Below, piece by piece: positions 36,001 through 48,898 of a DNA stretch of 64,000 nt (position 1 is its first letter; each line of letters begins with the position of its first letter). This stretch comes from Aporrectodea caliginosa (Eukaryota; Annelida; Clitellata; Crassiclitellata; Lumbricidae): assembly GCA_020284085.1 (NCBI GenBank), contig JACEVL010000288.1, positions 62,001-126,000 on the forward strand. The letters run 5' to 3'. A program made the position numbers and the translations under genes. The notes under the pieces were generated by a model. It saw nothing but the letters and a program-made list of their open reading frames with translations, ran no database searches and was not told where the DNA came from.

Positions 36001-37415
36001 ATTCACTGAATCTTGATCCTGATCAGATTAGCCATTTAACATTGACTCAACAAAAACAATTGCTGGAAGTACTGAACAAATATTCTGATCGATTTTCTGA
36101 AAAGCCTGGATTATGTACATTGGTTGAACATGAAATTGAACTAAAACCGGAATTTCGTGAAAAAGAATTTATGGCTTACCGAATTCCACTCATCTATCGA
36201 GCAGAAGTTGAACGACAAATTAAAGAAATGCTTCAAGCCAACATTATAAAACCATCTTCAAGCAGAATGGCAAGTCCGCTGGTAATTGTTAAAAAGAAAG
36301 ACGGTTCTCTGAGACTTGCCTGCGACTACAGATACATTAACTCGTTCACTGTGGATTGTAAATATCCGATGCCGATTGTAAAAGACGTGTTGCACAAAGT
36401 TGGAAAATCAAATGTGATCTCGATTTTTGATTGTCGAAGTGCTTACTGGACTTGTCCTGTTAAGCAAACTGATCAATGGAAAACTGCTTTTGTTACTCAC
36501 AATGGACTGTACGAGTTTACTCGTGTTCCTTTCGGAATGATCAACTCAGGAAGAACATTTGTTAAAGCAATTAACATGGTTTTACAGCCTATAAATGAAT
36601 TTGCTGAGCCCTATGTAGATGACATTGCTGTGCATTTAGATGATTGGAAGATTCATTTACAGCATTTAGATGCATTTTTAATGCAAATGAGACTGCATAA
36701 CATTACTCTGAACTTAAAGAAATGTATATTTGGTAAGAGTGAGGTAAAGTTCATCGGTCATGTGGTTGGTTCTGGAACGATTCAAATGAATCCAGATAGA
36801 ATTGAAAGTTTAATTAATTTGAAAACCCCAGAAACGAAGAAACAAGTTAAGCAATTGCTTGGATTTTTTGGTTACTATAGACAGTTTATCAAAGATTTTG
36901 CACAGATTGCGAAGCCTTTATCTGATTTAACAAGCAAACATATTTCAGATAAAATTGATTGGACTGATAGACATCAACAGGCATTTAATTTACTGAAAGA
37001 TGCTGTAGGCTCTAAAGTTGTTTTATATGTTTTTGATGTTGGAAAACCTTTTAATTTGTACTGCGATAGCAGCGATTTTGCAGTAGGAGCAGTATTAACG
37101 CAGATGGATGATAAGGGAATAGAGCGCCCTGTGTCATTTATAAGTCAGAAGTTGACTGACACCCAAAGGAGATGGGCAACTGTGGAGAAAGAAGCCTATG
37201 CTATTGTTTGGGCTTTAAATAAGTTAAAAGAGATAATCATTGGATCTAAAGTTCACATCTTTACCGATCACAATCCTTTAACTTATCTGACTGAATCTAT
37301 GTCTAAGTCTGCTAAACTGGTGCGTTGGGCTTTAGCACTGCAAACTTTTGATGTAGAAGTTAATTATAAGAAAGGACGATTAAATGTTGTAGCTGATTGT
37401 TTATCTAGATTATAA
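33054..37415 (+). CDS. Gag-Pol polyprotein with integrase before reverse transcriptase
   Basis: A single open frame of 1453 codons. Its first 11 codons are flanking CT-rich DNA, so the true N-terminus of Gag is lost. Order: Gag remnant; zinc knuckle CHNCGSDRHLMKFC (about 223-236); aspartic protease LIDSGAEVPV (about 339-348); integrase HHCC finger (H about 606 to C about 646) and DDE core D676, D737, E773 (35 residues between the last two); reverse transcriptase with FDCRSAYW (D1126) and YVDD (1187-1190); RNase H YCDSSDFAVGA (D1338), VEKEAYAI and FTDHNPL; ends VVADCLSRL. Integrase upstream of RT is the Ty1/copia order and, with gypsy-type sequence, marks the Gmr1 group. All catalytic residues are present and there is no internal stop. 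Confidence 0.92.
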   Translation: MYPPPPPSFFARMCRLWKQHLLKEFKLTPREYRSKFIDAKKTAEETYTMFTARLKNLLNYYVKSRKVDKNFEKLFDLLVADKLKESLPPGPLQFVLSKEGTDCYEASVVADLADIHVNNRIGLAIPNKTSFGFVPNGKRNQQSTPNFGFHWKSNQETGNQFRGAEVKSNFPAVHENRESMMARQRPVYNKSPPRFVAREGNASLTPYKRKESIEQRGAVVKRCHNCGSDRHLMKFCPVPVTTSNYGAKQENSRVNRIQVVDNSESQATEHQSHYSEETEVKSVMKCHLSPDIQKEILLVNGMQKEMAGKDESTALKKVLLQYVEVEIRGTAGKEPIKVKALIDSGAEVPVISEELLEGMKVEQIGKVNLQCVAGDAIPAKLVKVDVRLCCNDVEEEVIPHRVKCSLTPYVTLMCASIAKMGSTERFLLHPEIIAELKAVPQVKMIQGDVQANVTTRLQSQRKKVVEVDEESETESSSEEENESDDQQSLMQDGITAVMSEQEMAACKNGNLNESKEDNECDVEIADLFEENEKDEEQQMQIADAKKFEEQQRQDESLKAWWMLAPDKESEFCVVNGLLYKRYRILEQTIYQLVLPKERRMKVMELAHESVFGGHLGEEKTRERIKLSFTWPKMRRDIVKFCKSCEKCQLKARSLVMDRVPITPIPREDVAFRRITMDCVGPIEPASAACHKYCLCIVDSCTRWPTVFLLKSLTAKAVCDALMELFMNVGVPSVITSDQGTNFTASLTREFLNLMGCSPRFDTPGHPEAAGLVERWNQTFKKMIHHVIVDNPRQWHKVIPFTVWALREVPNATTGIASYMLVYGKIPRGPLAILKESWTREINLPPHIGIQPEKYLKDMKANMEKALLFAESYSREKQLQYTNQYNKRAKYKEFEPGEKVIVLYPTSTNKLISRWHGPCTVIQRRSKYSYLIDMGDDCRKIIHANKIRKYITRAMSCGLIVEEDEDFGSVVELLTKNDLQDEKNSLNLDPDQISHLTLTQQKQLLEVLNKYSDRFSEKPGLCTLVEHEIELKPEFREKEFMAYRIPLIYRAEVERQIKEMLQANIIKPSSSRMASPLVIVKKKDGSLRLACDYRYINSFTVDCKYPMPIVKDVLHKVGKSNVISIFDCRSAYWTCPVKQTDQWKTAFVTHNGLYEFTRVPFGMINSGRTFVKAINMVLQPINEFAEPYVDDIAVHLDDWKIHLQHLDAFLMQMRLHNITLNLKKCIFGKSEVKFIGHVVGSGTIQMNPDRIESLINLKTPETKKQVKQLLGFFGYYRQFIKDFAQIAKPLSDLTSKHISDKIDWTDRHQQAFNLLKDAVGSKVVLYVFDVGKPFNLYCDSSDFAVGAVLTQMDDKGIERPVSFISQKLTDTQRRWATVEKEAYAIVWALNKLKEIIIGSKVHIFTDHNPLTYLTESMSKSAKLVRWALALQTFDVEVNYKKGRLNVVADCLSRL

Positions 37416-38257
37416 GATTGTTTATTTTACTGTATTATATAGTATTAAGTTTATTGCATAATTTAGTATATGATGATTTCGCAAATTTTTAAGTTTAATT
37501 TGCTCAATCCAAAGAAAGGGAAGGAGGTAACGTGAACAAATGTTTTGCATATATAATGAGCACAGGTGTTCTTTATGTATATATATATATAATGTGTATC
37601 GATTGTTAAGCGGTTTTAGTCTTAGGCCTTAGTTGCGCGGCTAGCGGGCGCTTGGCCTAAAGTAGCCTAAACATTGGCTGACGGTAGATTCTCGTACACG
37701 TGCAGTTAGCGCGCCAAACTTAGAAACTGCTGATGACAGTGAAATTGAACAATACAGTGTAGTAGTTGTTTTAATGCAGTAGAGAGCTGTATGTTTGAGA
37801 AGAACTTTAATATTGATGTGTTGAATAGTTTTAAATAGCTGTGTTTGAAGAAAGGAGAAACATTCAAAGAACTGTTTTAATTTAATAATAACAGTTAAAA
37901 GACGTTGAGCAATTTATATGTAGATATAAGGAAAAGTGTTTTGAGTTAGGTCACAACTAAGAAAGGAAAAGAGTTGGTGACAAGGTTGAACGTTGCATCT
38001 GTAAATGTCTTACTAATGATTTGTATAAATGGTCCACCTCTGGCGCTATGGCCTGCCAAGGACAGCTAAATTAGCTAGACATAGTTCGAAATTGTTTGCA
38101 TAATTAACGAAAACTATTGCTTTGTTTTTTATGTTTGCATTCATACTACTGCAGTGTTGGTTAGAGTCACAAATATTTGCTAGAGGTAGTAATCTTCGGA
38201 AAATAAACCTAAAGTTTTGCAATAAGTACGGTCTCCATTGTCCGACTTGTTGACACA
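33087..38257 (+). mobile_element. Gmr1-like Ty3/gypsy retrotransposon, 5' end missing
   Basis: Consists of the polyprotein gene, a polypurine tract (AAAGAAAGGGAAGGAGGT, 37511-37528) and a probable 3' LTR (about 37533-38257). The left limit is set by where similarity to the polypyrimidine tract of copies A and B stops (33086/33087). No 5' LTR or primer-binding site is seen, and sequence after 38257 does not resume the copy A/B flank, so a deletion or rearrangement is likely. Confidence 0.8.
37533..38257 (+). repeat. Probable 3' LTR of the Gmr1-like element
   Basis: Starts TGAACAAATG right after the polypurine tract and contains a TATATATATATAATG stretch (about 37580) and AATAAA at 38202-38207. 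The end is placed at TTGACACA. With only one LTR, both limits are estimates. Confidence 0.55.
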
Positions 38258-38964
38258 GATAGGCCTACATGTAAGTAGCCGTGCACTGCCATACGTGTAC
38301 ATTTGAGGAGGGCAAATGGAGGGCAACAGCGCCAGTGGAAGCTCAGACTAGCTCTGTCTTCCCGACCTTTAACCTTGCAAAGGGACGCTCAAGGAGTCAA
38401 GGTGCTGGGGCTGACATGCCTGGGGTGCAGGCTGGACCTGGCTGGTGCACAAGGCCTGAAGTGTTAGGTCATGACCTGAGAAATATCATTGGCAGACTCT
38501 GGACCTACATAGCAATACTCGAAATATTAAAATAATAATATTAACATTATATCTGGACCTCTCTTACTAGATTCGAACGCTGTTAGGCCTATGTATTAAA
38601 ATTGCACCACGGTTTAAAACCAAAATAAAATCTTGAGACCAAGAGGTCTTGTAACTTTGAAACGTAACATTATGCTGTGTGATCTAATAATAGGCTATAT
38701 ATGCTGACTGAGATGTCTAAAGAGAAATCGTAATCGTATTCGTAATCATGTTTAAGCTACCTGTGTATAGTGCATTAGTGGCGTAGCTAGCTTTTCATGG
38801 GCCCGGATTCAGGAGTCCTGTTTGGCCCTGTAACTGTGCGTTCCTAACGTCTTACCAATATTGGACGCATCTGTACGCCATACGCCTCATAGGCCTAACT
38901 GTCTATATGGGCGACTCGAGGTCGTGGGCCCCCCAATATTTTCGACAAGTTTACGCCTATGCGT
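38258..38964. other. Intergenic DNA, possible decayed hAT end
   Basis: AGTGGCGTAGCTAG at about 38789 followed by GGGCCC motifs resembles a hAT terminus, but no partner end or duplication was found. Otherwise nothing recognised. Confidence 0.3.
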
Positions 38965-39105
38965 GGTAGTGGTAGTGGCAGTGGCAGTGGCAGTGGCAGT
39001 GGCAGTGGCAGTGGCAGTAGCAGTAGCAGTAGTAGCAGTAGCAGTAGTAGCAGTAGCAGTAGCAGTAGCAGTAGCAGTAGCAGTAGCAGTAGAAGAAGCA
39101 GAAGC
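38965..39105. repeat. (GGCAGT)n/(AGCAGT)n array
   Basis: Hexanucleotide repeat grading from GGCAGT to AGCAGT. Confidence 0.97.
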
Positions 39106-39516
39106 AGTACTAGTAAGAGTTCTAAAGGTATTACAGTAGCATTGGTAGTGGTGGTATTGATGGTAGTAGTATGGTAGCGGATAATATAGTAGTAACATCT
39201 ATCACCTCCTTCAAGAAGAGCAGTTTCTAAATCATTCTAGAATGTATAACTCTTTGTACAACAGTGTTTGCAACAACAAGATATTTATTTTCACATTGTA
39301 AAGCAACAGTGTTGAACAGACTATGTCTTTGACAAGTCTAGTGCATGCTGCGTTTAAAATGCGACACAGTATAGTCAGTTAAATTGAATTTACTCTTGGC
39401 AAAATCCTTGCAGACAATAGGTTAACTATAAGCAAAATCCACAAACCTGTTTATTTATTAATTAGTAAGGCATTTTATATCAAAGCTATGTCTAGGAGCA
39501 GTACCTCTCACTGAAT

Positions 39517-39731
39517 TTACACGCACTCGCACGCTGTGACGTTCTTTACCGTACACGGACAATTTGGAGGAGATCCTGGTGTGCATTTTCCGACAGTATT
39601 GGGGAAAAGTTTTTTGCAATTTTCGTCGCATAGTTTCTCAGAGGTAGTGCAGATACAGATTGTTGAAAAGCAACTAAAGCAACTCTCGAAGCTGAACATG
39701 GTCCTACAGTCGTCGTATGTAGCACATGGTT
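39517..39731 (-). CDS. Gene D exon 4: 13-Cys domain with CS-alpha-beta spacing, stop codon
   Basis: Acceptor CTTTCAG before 39731 (phase 1); TAA at 39517-39519. The exon encodes about 70 residues beginning PCATYDDCRTMF and ending NVTACECV. Thirteen Cys are present. Six of them follow C-x6-C-x3-C-x10-C-x7-C-x1-C (the part with LCDENCKK and ending CPC), which fits the spacing of invertebrate defensin-type CS-alpha-beta peptides. The preceding six (C-x5-C-x8-C-x2-C-x4-C-x1-C) form another Cys-rich segment. Role is inferred only: a secreted disulfide-rich domain, possibly antimicrobial or binding. A minus-strand AATAAA lies about 60 bp beyond the stop (39452-39457). Confidence 0.7.
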
Positions 39732-40361
39732 CTGAAAGTTTGAAATAAAACTTAAGGTGAAATTCAGTAAAGATATCATATTTTTAGGCCAAAAAGAATT
39801 TATGCATTTGATTTCAGAATATGAAACACTGTTACTCAGCAGCGCAAGAGAGTAACAAACACTAGAGGCGGTAATAAAGTAGGCTATTCGACAGTAGCTC
39901 CAATTAAAAACCAACAATTAGTAGAAATTATATTTGCTGTAATTTGGTATAGGCTATGTGTAGATGTTTAATACGATATCCGACACAGGCTCTGCTTACG
40001 CTAACATAAATGGTGTCAAAGTTCATTAAGAACAGAACTTTGCATGGGAATTCGTTTTAAATACATGATGCTAGGCTATCTGAGATTCCCATAAGCTTTC
40101 TCATTAGAATAGTCCATTAAAAGTGGGAATTGGGTCTTAGTTTTTACTTTGGACTTTATTTGCAGTTTTATTTTCAGATGTTAATGACTAACGGTGGCGC
40201 TCTTGGCATATTTCGTTGTTTCCACGCAACGCTAAGTTTTTTTTAATTCTCTGGTTAAATTGCTTATTTTGCTACGTATTTTGACTCGAGGTATCTGAAC
40301 CATTTAGGTATCTGAACCATTTAGGTAAGGGTTAGAGTGGCGGTGGAAAACAAGTACTTAC
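39732..40361. other. Gene D intron 3
   Basis: No repeats or exons identified; AT-rich. Confidence 0.5.
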
Positions 40362-40496
40362 TTGGTCCAGGTGCTGCATTCGAAGCGTTGAAACTGCATT
40401 GTCCAGATGAAGAAATTGAGAAAAAACAAGTAGGCCTAGGTGGTGTTGTTGTCATGGAAGTATGAGGAACCTCTGTAGAAACGGCGCTAGAAGACT
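40362..40496 (-). CDS. Gene D exon 3
   Basis: 135 bp (45 codons), phase 1-1, ATTCTTTCAG acceptor and GTAAGT donor. Encodes a Ser/Thr-rich linker SSSAVSTEVPHTSMTTTPPRP followed by a short segment with two Cys (TCFFSISSSGQCSF) and an NAS glycosylation site. Continues the stalk of exon 2 and links to the Cys domain of exon 4. Confidence 0.7.
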
Positions 40497-41068
40497 CTGA
40501 AAGAATCATTTAACTGTGACGAACATCAGGCAATCTCCATAGCTCTAGTTCATTTAATTATTTCGCTTTGAATTTCAAATTAAGAGTTTAAAATAAATCA
40601 AAATCAATGGTTCTCGGCAAGGAGATCGCATGTCTCTTATATAGTCACTCGGCAGAAGATTCGTCTAAACACTTCAAAAGAGAACACACTGACAGTCAGG
40701 GCTCACAACATGAAGTATGCCTTACATGCAGCTGTGTAGTGTGTAATGTATAAGCAGCAAAATGCCAATTCCTTTATGAAAATTTCGGTATTTGAAGTAG
40801 TTCGACGATGAGTTAAATTGGTTTCAAAGCTTACGATTACGATTAGCTTATAGGACAAGCAGAGCTTCTCATTTGAAAATAGAAGGCGATTGGAAAATCG
40901 ATCGCACTGGATTGCGTAGGCAATCGGTGCGCGGCGTAGGCAATCGGTGCACGATCGACCTCGAGAGCTTTTGTGTACAGCGTAGGCCTATTTTGTGTAG
41001 GCCTATCGTATTCGTATAGCTGCATATTATATAGTACGTATAGCTGTATATTATATTATATAATATGC

Positions 41069-42538
41069 AGAGGCCTACTAGATTAGTATATTATAGGCTA
41101 CAATATGTGGCGCCATGGGTCAAAACCCGTCACATGTCGGTTTCTGACCTTTTCATTTAGTCATATTCTACAATTAATTTGCTTCAAAATACTTTTTACA
41201 GAATGAAAATATCGTTTTTCTAACTGAAGTTATGTGCGTTTGATTCTTTCATTTGTATATAGCGAAAAAATAGAATTAAAAGTTTCGGAATATTCATATC
41301 ATTAAAGTCCTCAGCAACCATTACTTGATTATTCTGCAATTGTGCTATGCAATAAAGGGTTCTATTCTGTGTGGAATAAAACAAACGGCATCAAAATCTG
41401 AGTACTATTTTGCAAGTTATGGCAAATTGACAGGCACCTGCTGAATTGAAGAATATTCTACATTGTTGACCCCTCTCGCCTATTTCAGCTTCTAGCTCAG
41501 TATCTAGGAAGCGACAAGCGACCAGACTTGTATACGAGACATAAAACTCGAGACCGAGACCGAGACCGAGACAGTGGGGTTCGAGACCGAGACCGAGACC
41601 GAGATCGAGACAGTGGGGTCCGAGACCGAGACCGAGACGAGACACCAGGTCCGAGACAGTTCCAGACAGTTCAAAACGAGTGAAATGCACATTGGGCCCA
41701 AGTCCCAAAACAATTTTTCTCAACTTTTAAAGTCTAATAGTCACTGAAATCTGCCGATCACCTGAACTGTATAAACTATAAAGAAATTAAATATTTCAGC
41801 CATTCTGAAATCTTCTAAATGATTCTAAAATTTAAACCAACAAAATTCCGTATAGGCCATAGGCCTATTAGCGATTTGGCGACATAAGTCACATCACTCA
41901 CTTTGAGAAACTAGATGTTGTTAAAAGCGTTTCGCTTATGTTGGCTTTACACAAACGACGAACGGCATGCCATTTATTTTGGTTTTCATTGATTTCAAAC
42001 TGCGTGAATGCAAATTTCACGATTTCAGGTTCTTTATGAGACATTAAGATATTTGTAAATTTTGGACTGAAGGTGCAAACTTAGGACTGCTTTTTTCAAT
42101 ACTCTTAAATCTTAATACCAGAAACACCGCTTTTTAAACTTCATGTCTGTTTGGCACCTCCGATTAACTAGTTATCCATTCGGGACAAGACAATTTTACA
42201 GCGCAATACTGTACGAAGTTCCCAACAAAATGCAGTTTGTACGAAAACTTTGGAGACCGCTTCTTCAAGAGAACAAGACTTTCGCTTCGAGACAGTTTCC
42301 AAAAAGACAAGACTTTCGTTTCGAGACAGTTTCCAAAAAGTCGAGAAATAATCTCGAGACCGAGACCGAGACAGTGGGGTCAGAGACCGAGACCTAGACC
42401 GAAACATCGAAAAACCTGTCTCGAGACACTGTCTCGGTCTCGAGACAGTGTCTCGAGACAATACAACTCTGCATGCGACGGGTTTTGACCCCTGGCGTCA
42501 CATATATATTTTATATAGTACTAATCTAGTAGGCCTCT
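41069..42538. mobile_element. Long-inverted-repeat (foldback) element with GAGACC arrays
   Basis: About 68-bp imperfect terminal inverted repeats: AGAGGCCTACTAGATTAGTA at both outer ends and GGGTCAAAACCCGTC further in. The interior has (GAGACC)n on the left (41548-41645) and clustered CTCGAGACAGT palindromes on the right (42340-42460). No coding capacity. Confidence 0.75.
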
Positions 42539-42589
42539 CTCAGTTCAGTTCCGTAATTATTACTATTGATAGAATTATTAAGTAATTTT

Positions 42590-42790
42590 CTTATAGCGCC
42601 CCTTCAGGTGATCGACTGATCAGAAGCGCTCCTAGTCCAGCCACGGCTAAATAAGACAGTCGTTAAGTTATTAAAGAATAATGGAGTGAACTCTATACAC
42701 TAGGCGGAGCGCAACAGGGAGCTCATTCCAGTCTTAGGGCCAGCAACAAAGCGCCGTTGCTTGTTATCCGTCCCGCATCATTCATAGTTG
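42590..42790 (-). mobile_element. LINE 3' fragment
   Basis: The minus strand ends AGGAGCGCTTCTGATCAG..GAAGGGGCGCTATAAG, the same tail as the SINE at 29054 and the LINE pieces at 10085 and 22660. Confidence 0.6.
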
Positions 42791-43296
42791 TAATAAGTTT
42801 TAACATGCTACTGCCTTGGCTATCTCGACTACATCCACATCGAACGAGACACTTAATTCCCATCACAGAAACGTGCTAAACTGTACATTATTTCACTTCG
42901 GCACCTTCGTCGCCATTGTTGTTTTCAATAATTTTCGAAATTAGTGACGGTACGAACTTACAAATGACGTTAGGCGGGAGGTTTCCACCGTGTTGTTATG
43001 ACCAATCATATTGCACGAAATTGGAGCGATAATTGAGCAGTCATTAGGTCACGAAACGCTGCGTTCCGAACCACATTATTATAAGAGGTCGTTGTTCCGA
43101 ACGCATTCACCGCCGCAAGTAAGCAAAAATTAAAGTAATGTAAATTAGGTAAATATAATAATTGCTCCAGTCTCCTCTTGGAGTAAATCGATTGCGCTCG
43201 ATTTGCGCGCTCGATTTACCGATCCACCAGACCTTTGCTAGGCGATCGACCAAGGAGATCGATCGATCGCCTCAAATGAGAAGCCCTGAGGACAAG

Positions 43297-43794
43297 TTTC
43301 TCCTAAATCCTTCTGACTGAATTTCTTCTACTTAGGCACAGATCAACAACGCCGGAATTTGACTGGCTGACGTCTGCCTTTAACATTGTGTCTCCTCTCA
43401 GAGAATGTATTTGCATAATTACATGGTTTCCGTGTATGGAGTGTATGATAATATAGCACAACTGTAATTTGATAAAGCTGTCCAAAGTTCGGAATAATTG
43501 TGTAACGAAGCTCGAGAACCTCCAGAGCCATTGGTAGACTACAAACGTTGTCAGGTGAAAGCGAGAAACAGTTTCAGTAAGCTTATACCGCAGAGTCGCG
43601 AACATGATGAGTTAGACCTATAATTGAGATAGAATAGTCCGGCAACTATGACTGAACGTCGGTCAATGACAAGACGTACACATGCAAGTGTTCTGATGGT
43701 CAATTTCTACAACGGTCAGCATGGGCAATTACTAATAATCTGTATTATTGATCTATTTGACTCATAATATTCCAACTCTGAGATTGAAATCTAC
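43297..43794. other. Gene D intron 2, remaining part
   Basis: No feature recognised. Confidence 0.4.
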
Positions 43795-44001
43795 CTTGGC
43801 TAAGGTAAGTCAACTTTGTTACTGTTGACTCTGCAGGTGTCGTTGTAGAAACAGGTGTCGTCGTAGGTACAGGAAGTGTCGTTGTAGTTTTGGAAGGTGT
43901 CTGTGTTGTGTGACCTGTTGAAAATGGGTTATCAGTTCCATCGGAATTTTCTGTAGTTGCTCCTAGAGGCGTTGTTGAGTAGCATATTAAACTCATCGCA
44001 T
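43795..44001 (-). CDS. Gene D exon 2: Thr/Pro-rich stalk
   Basis: 207 bp (69 codons), phase 1-1, TTTTACAG acceptor and GTAGAT donor. Begins AMSLICYSTTPLGATTEN and continues with TTTTLPVPTTTPVSTTTP. Clear homology to gene E exon 2 (59652-59897): shared CYSxTP start and TTTTLPVPTTTP core. A mucin-like, probably O-glycosylated, extracellular segment. Confidence 0.75.
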
Positions 44002-44515
44002 CTGTAAAATGGACAAATTAGGTTCGTATAGTCCATACAAATAATTATGACTACTTTACGACCCCTTAAGACGTATGAGCTAGTTTACCGTAGACTCATT
44101 ATATTTCCTCAGCGCCCACATGCGTGAAGTTGTAGGAGCAGCTTATTCTCAGCCAACAGATAGGCCTACCTCTGACGCTACCTGACAGCGATTTAGATCT
44201 CTGATACATTTTTGTAAACAGTTAAAGGACCACAATAAACAGGATTATAACTACTCTACCTTTGAGTTTACTTTCTTGTAGATGGACTATAAACCAAATC
44301 ATCTCTACTATGCAGCTTCTTGCATATCACGCATCCGTGTATTCACATTGACAGTTGTATAGTTTCAATCAGAACCTCTCTCAAGACCTCCTTCCTAGCC
44401 TATTTTATTTGTTAGCATATGCACTTGTAAGTAGTATTGCACGACATTTAAAAGTGTGGGCAAGTTAGAAGAAGAAGGATAAATGCATTAATTATGAGCG
44501 ATATTTGGCAGAACT
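44002..44515. other. Gene D intron 1, left part
   Basis: No feature recognised. Confidence 0.4.
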
Positions 44516-44640
44516 TTGGGGCCCGATAGCGCATTGGATAACACACTGGCATAAAGAGCGAGATGTACCGTGTTCGAGCTCCGTAGGGCGGACATGCTTT
44601 CTAGGCTGCTATTAGCGCCGTTGTATTGCAGGCTGTTTGT
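44516..44640 (+). mobile_element. tRNA-like SINE
   Basis: GCCCGATAGCGCATTGGATA (box-A-like) and GTGTTCGAGCTCC (box-B-like, about 44572) are spaced as in a tRNA. A short body follows. No clear tail. Confidence 0.5.
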
Positions 44641-44715
44641 TCTGTTAGTAGTTCAGATTTCATGTAAATGTACAGCACAGTGCGTTTGTAAGGTGCTTGA
44701 TTAAAGAAAAGATAT

Positions 44716-45580
<865 letters not shown>

Positions 45581-45592
45581 AAAGTAGCTCTA

Positions 45593-46545
45593 TTATCGAT
45601 ATCCTCTGCTGGATCTGTCCAGAGTTCGCCGCTCGTCGGCTCCCGGCAGCCTTAACATGGTGCCCTGGAAAGCCACCGCGTTGAAGCGTTGGATAATGAC
45701 CGATAGGCTTTGGAAGAGGAAGCTTGTTTCTCGAGTGTCACCGATAGTCTTCGACAGTCGGCTTCCGGTCTCCGATAAGAAGTCGAGGCCCTCTCTGTTG
45801 AAGGGACCGAAGGTTTCTATGGCGACAGGTACGAACGTGTATCTCCTTTCCAGTTCCGAGTACCTAACGTGCTTCCTTGCGGCGGCCATCTCTGCCGCCC
45901 CACCAGCCGCGGCCGCTGTCTCCGAAATGTATGAGGCGGCCACCGTGTCCACCACCGTCGCATCCCATAGTAAGGTCCGTCCACCACTCCACGGTATCAG
46001 GGTCTGCCCGTCCGGTCTTTTGCCATCCGATCTGGTCAGGCTGGACGGCTCTTTGACTGCCAGGATGCCAGCTCTGTTGAGGCTACGATGGATGAGGTCA
46101 TTGATATTGCTGTGCCTCGCTTGTCGTCCGAATCCCAATGAGCACGACAACCCATGCGTACCTCTAGACGAAACGGAAGTACCGCATGCGCATACGTGCG
46201 GCTCGCAAATGGCCACACCCAATCTCAGGCCAACCGCCACCCTTACGGTCTCGTCCTCCAGTCTGAGGCCGTGTGCAACAAGCGGCAGAGCATGCAACCA
46301 GTCCGATGCGTGCGGTGACTGTGAGGCTCTTAGTCTCGCTTGGTCGTAGGGGTCCTGTAGATTATCGTTAACAGCCGAAAAAACGGCGTTCAACAGCGGT
46401 CTATCCCAGTGTGACTGTTTGTGACCTGGGGCGACCATCGGCTCCGGTACACCAGCGATCTGAAGCCAGGTAGTCCGCGCCGAGTCGTAAGCCGTGTCCG
46501 AGCCAACCGCTGTGGCTCCCAAGATGAGGGACTGGGTGGGGAGGG
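45593..46545 (-). mobile_element. RLE-type LINE, 5'-truncated copy 1 (endonuclease domain)
   Basis: An open minus-strand frame of more than 309 codons. Zinc-binding region CEPHVCACGTSVSSRGTHGL, followed by a restriction-like endonuclease motif RPDGQTLIPW..LLWDATVVD (PD..D type), then a C-terminal domain ending at 45593. This is the 3' third of a LINE with a C-terminal endonuclease, homologous to 60143-61138. The truncated 5' end abuts (TAA)n at 46546. The plus-strand frame over it is an antisense shadow. Confidence 0.85.
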
Positions 46546-47500
<955 letters not shown>

Positions 47501-47513
47501 AAAAGTAGCTCTA

Positions 47514-48466
47514 TTATCGATATCCTCTGTTGGATCTGTCCAGAGTTCGCCGCTCGTCGGCTCCCGGCAGCCTTGACATGGTGCCCTGGAAAGCCACCGC
47601 GTTGAAGCGTTGGATAATGACCGATAGGCCTTGGAAGAGGAAGCTTGTTTCGCGAGTGTCACCGGTAGTCTTCGACAGTCGGCTTCCGGTCTCCGATAAG
47701 AAGTCGAGGCCCTCTCTGTTGAAGGGACCGAAGGTTTCTATGGCGACAGGTACGAACGTGTATCTCCTTTCCAGCTCCGAGTACCTGACGTGCTTCCTTG
47801 CGGCGGCCATCTCTGCCGCCCCACCAGCCGCGGCCGCTGTCTCCGAAATGTATGAGGCGGCCACCGTGTCCACCACCGTCGCATCCCATAGTAAGGTCCG
47901 TCCACCACTCCACGGTATCAGGGTCTGCCCGTCCGGTCTTTTGCCATCCGATCTGGTCAGGCCGGACGGCTCTTTGACTGCCGGGATGCCAGCTCTGTTG
48001 AGGCTACGATGGATGAGGTCATTGATATTGCTGTGCCTCGCTTGTCGGCCGAATCCCAGTGAGCACGACAACCCATGCGTACCTCTAGACGAAACGGAAG
48101 TACCGCATGCGCATACGTGCGGCTCGCAAATGGCCACACCCAATCTCAGGCCAACCGCCACCCTTACGGTCTCGTCCTCCAGTCTGAGGCCGTGTGCAAC
48201 AAGCGGGAGAGCATGCAACCAATCCGATGCGTGCGGTGACTGTGAGGCTCTTAGTCTCGCTTGGTCGTAGGGGTCCTGTAGATTATCGTTAACAGCCGAA
48301 AAAACGGCGTTCAACAGCGGTCTATCCCAGTGTGACTGTTTGTGACCTGGGGCGACCATCGGCTCCGGTACACCAGCGATCTGAAGCCAGGTATTCCGCT
48401 CCGAGTCGTAAGCTGTGTCCGAGCCAACCGCTGTGGCTCCCAAGATGAGGGACTGGGTGGGGAGGG
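47514..48466 (-). mobile_element. RLE-type LINE, 5'-truncated copy 2
   Basis: 309 open codons nearly identical to copy 1 (offset 1921 bp), truncated at exactly the same point and again abutting (TAA)n at 48467. The shared break and shared 3' block show that the two arose by tandem duplication of one insertion, probably by unequal exchange in the microsatellite. Confidence 0.88.

Positions 48467-48898
<432 letters not shown>

Larger units (their letters stand above)
40860..43288. mobile_element. hAT-type element in gene D intron 2
   Basis: Ends CAGAGCTTCTCATTTGA and TCAAATGAGAAGCCCTG, with an 8-bp duplication AGGACAAG (40852-40859, 43289-43296). Subterminal regions are full of GATCGATCGC-type motifs. 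No transposase. It contains a nested foldback element (41069-42538) and a LINE tail (about 42590-42790). Confidence 0.88.
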
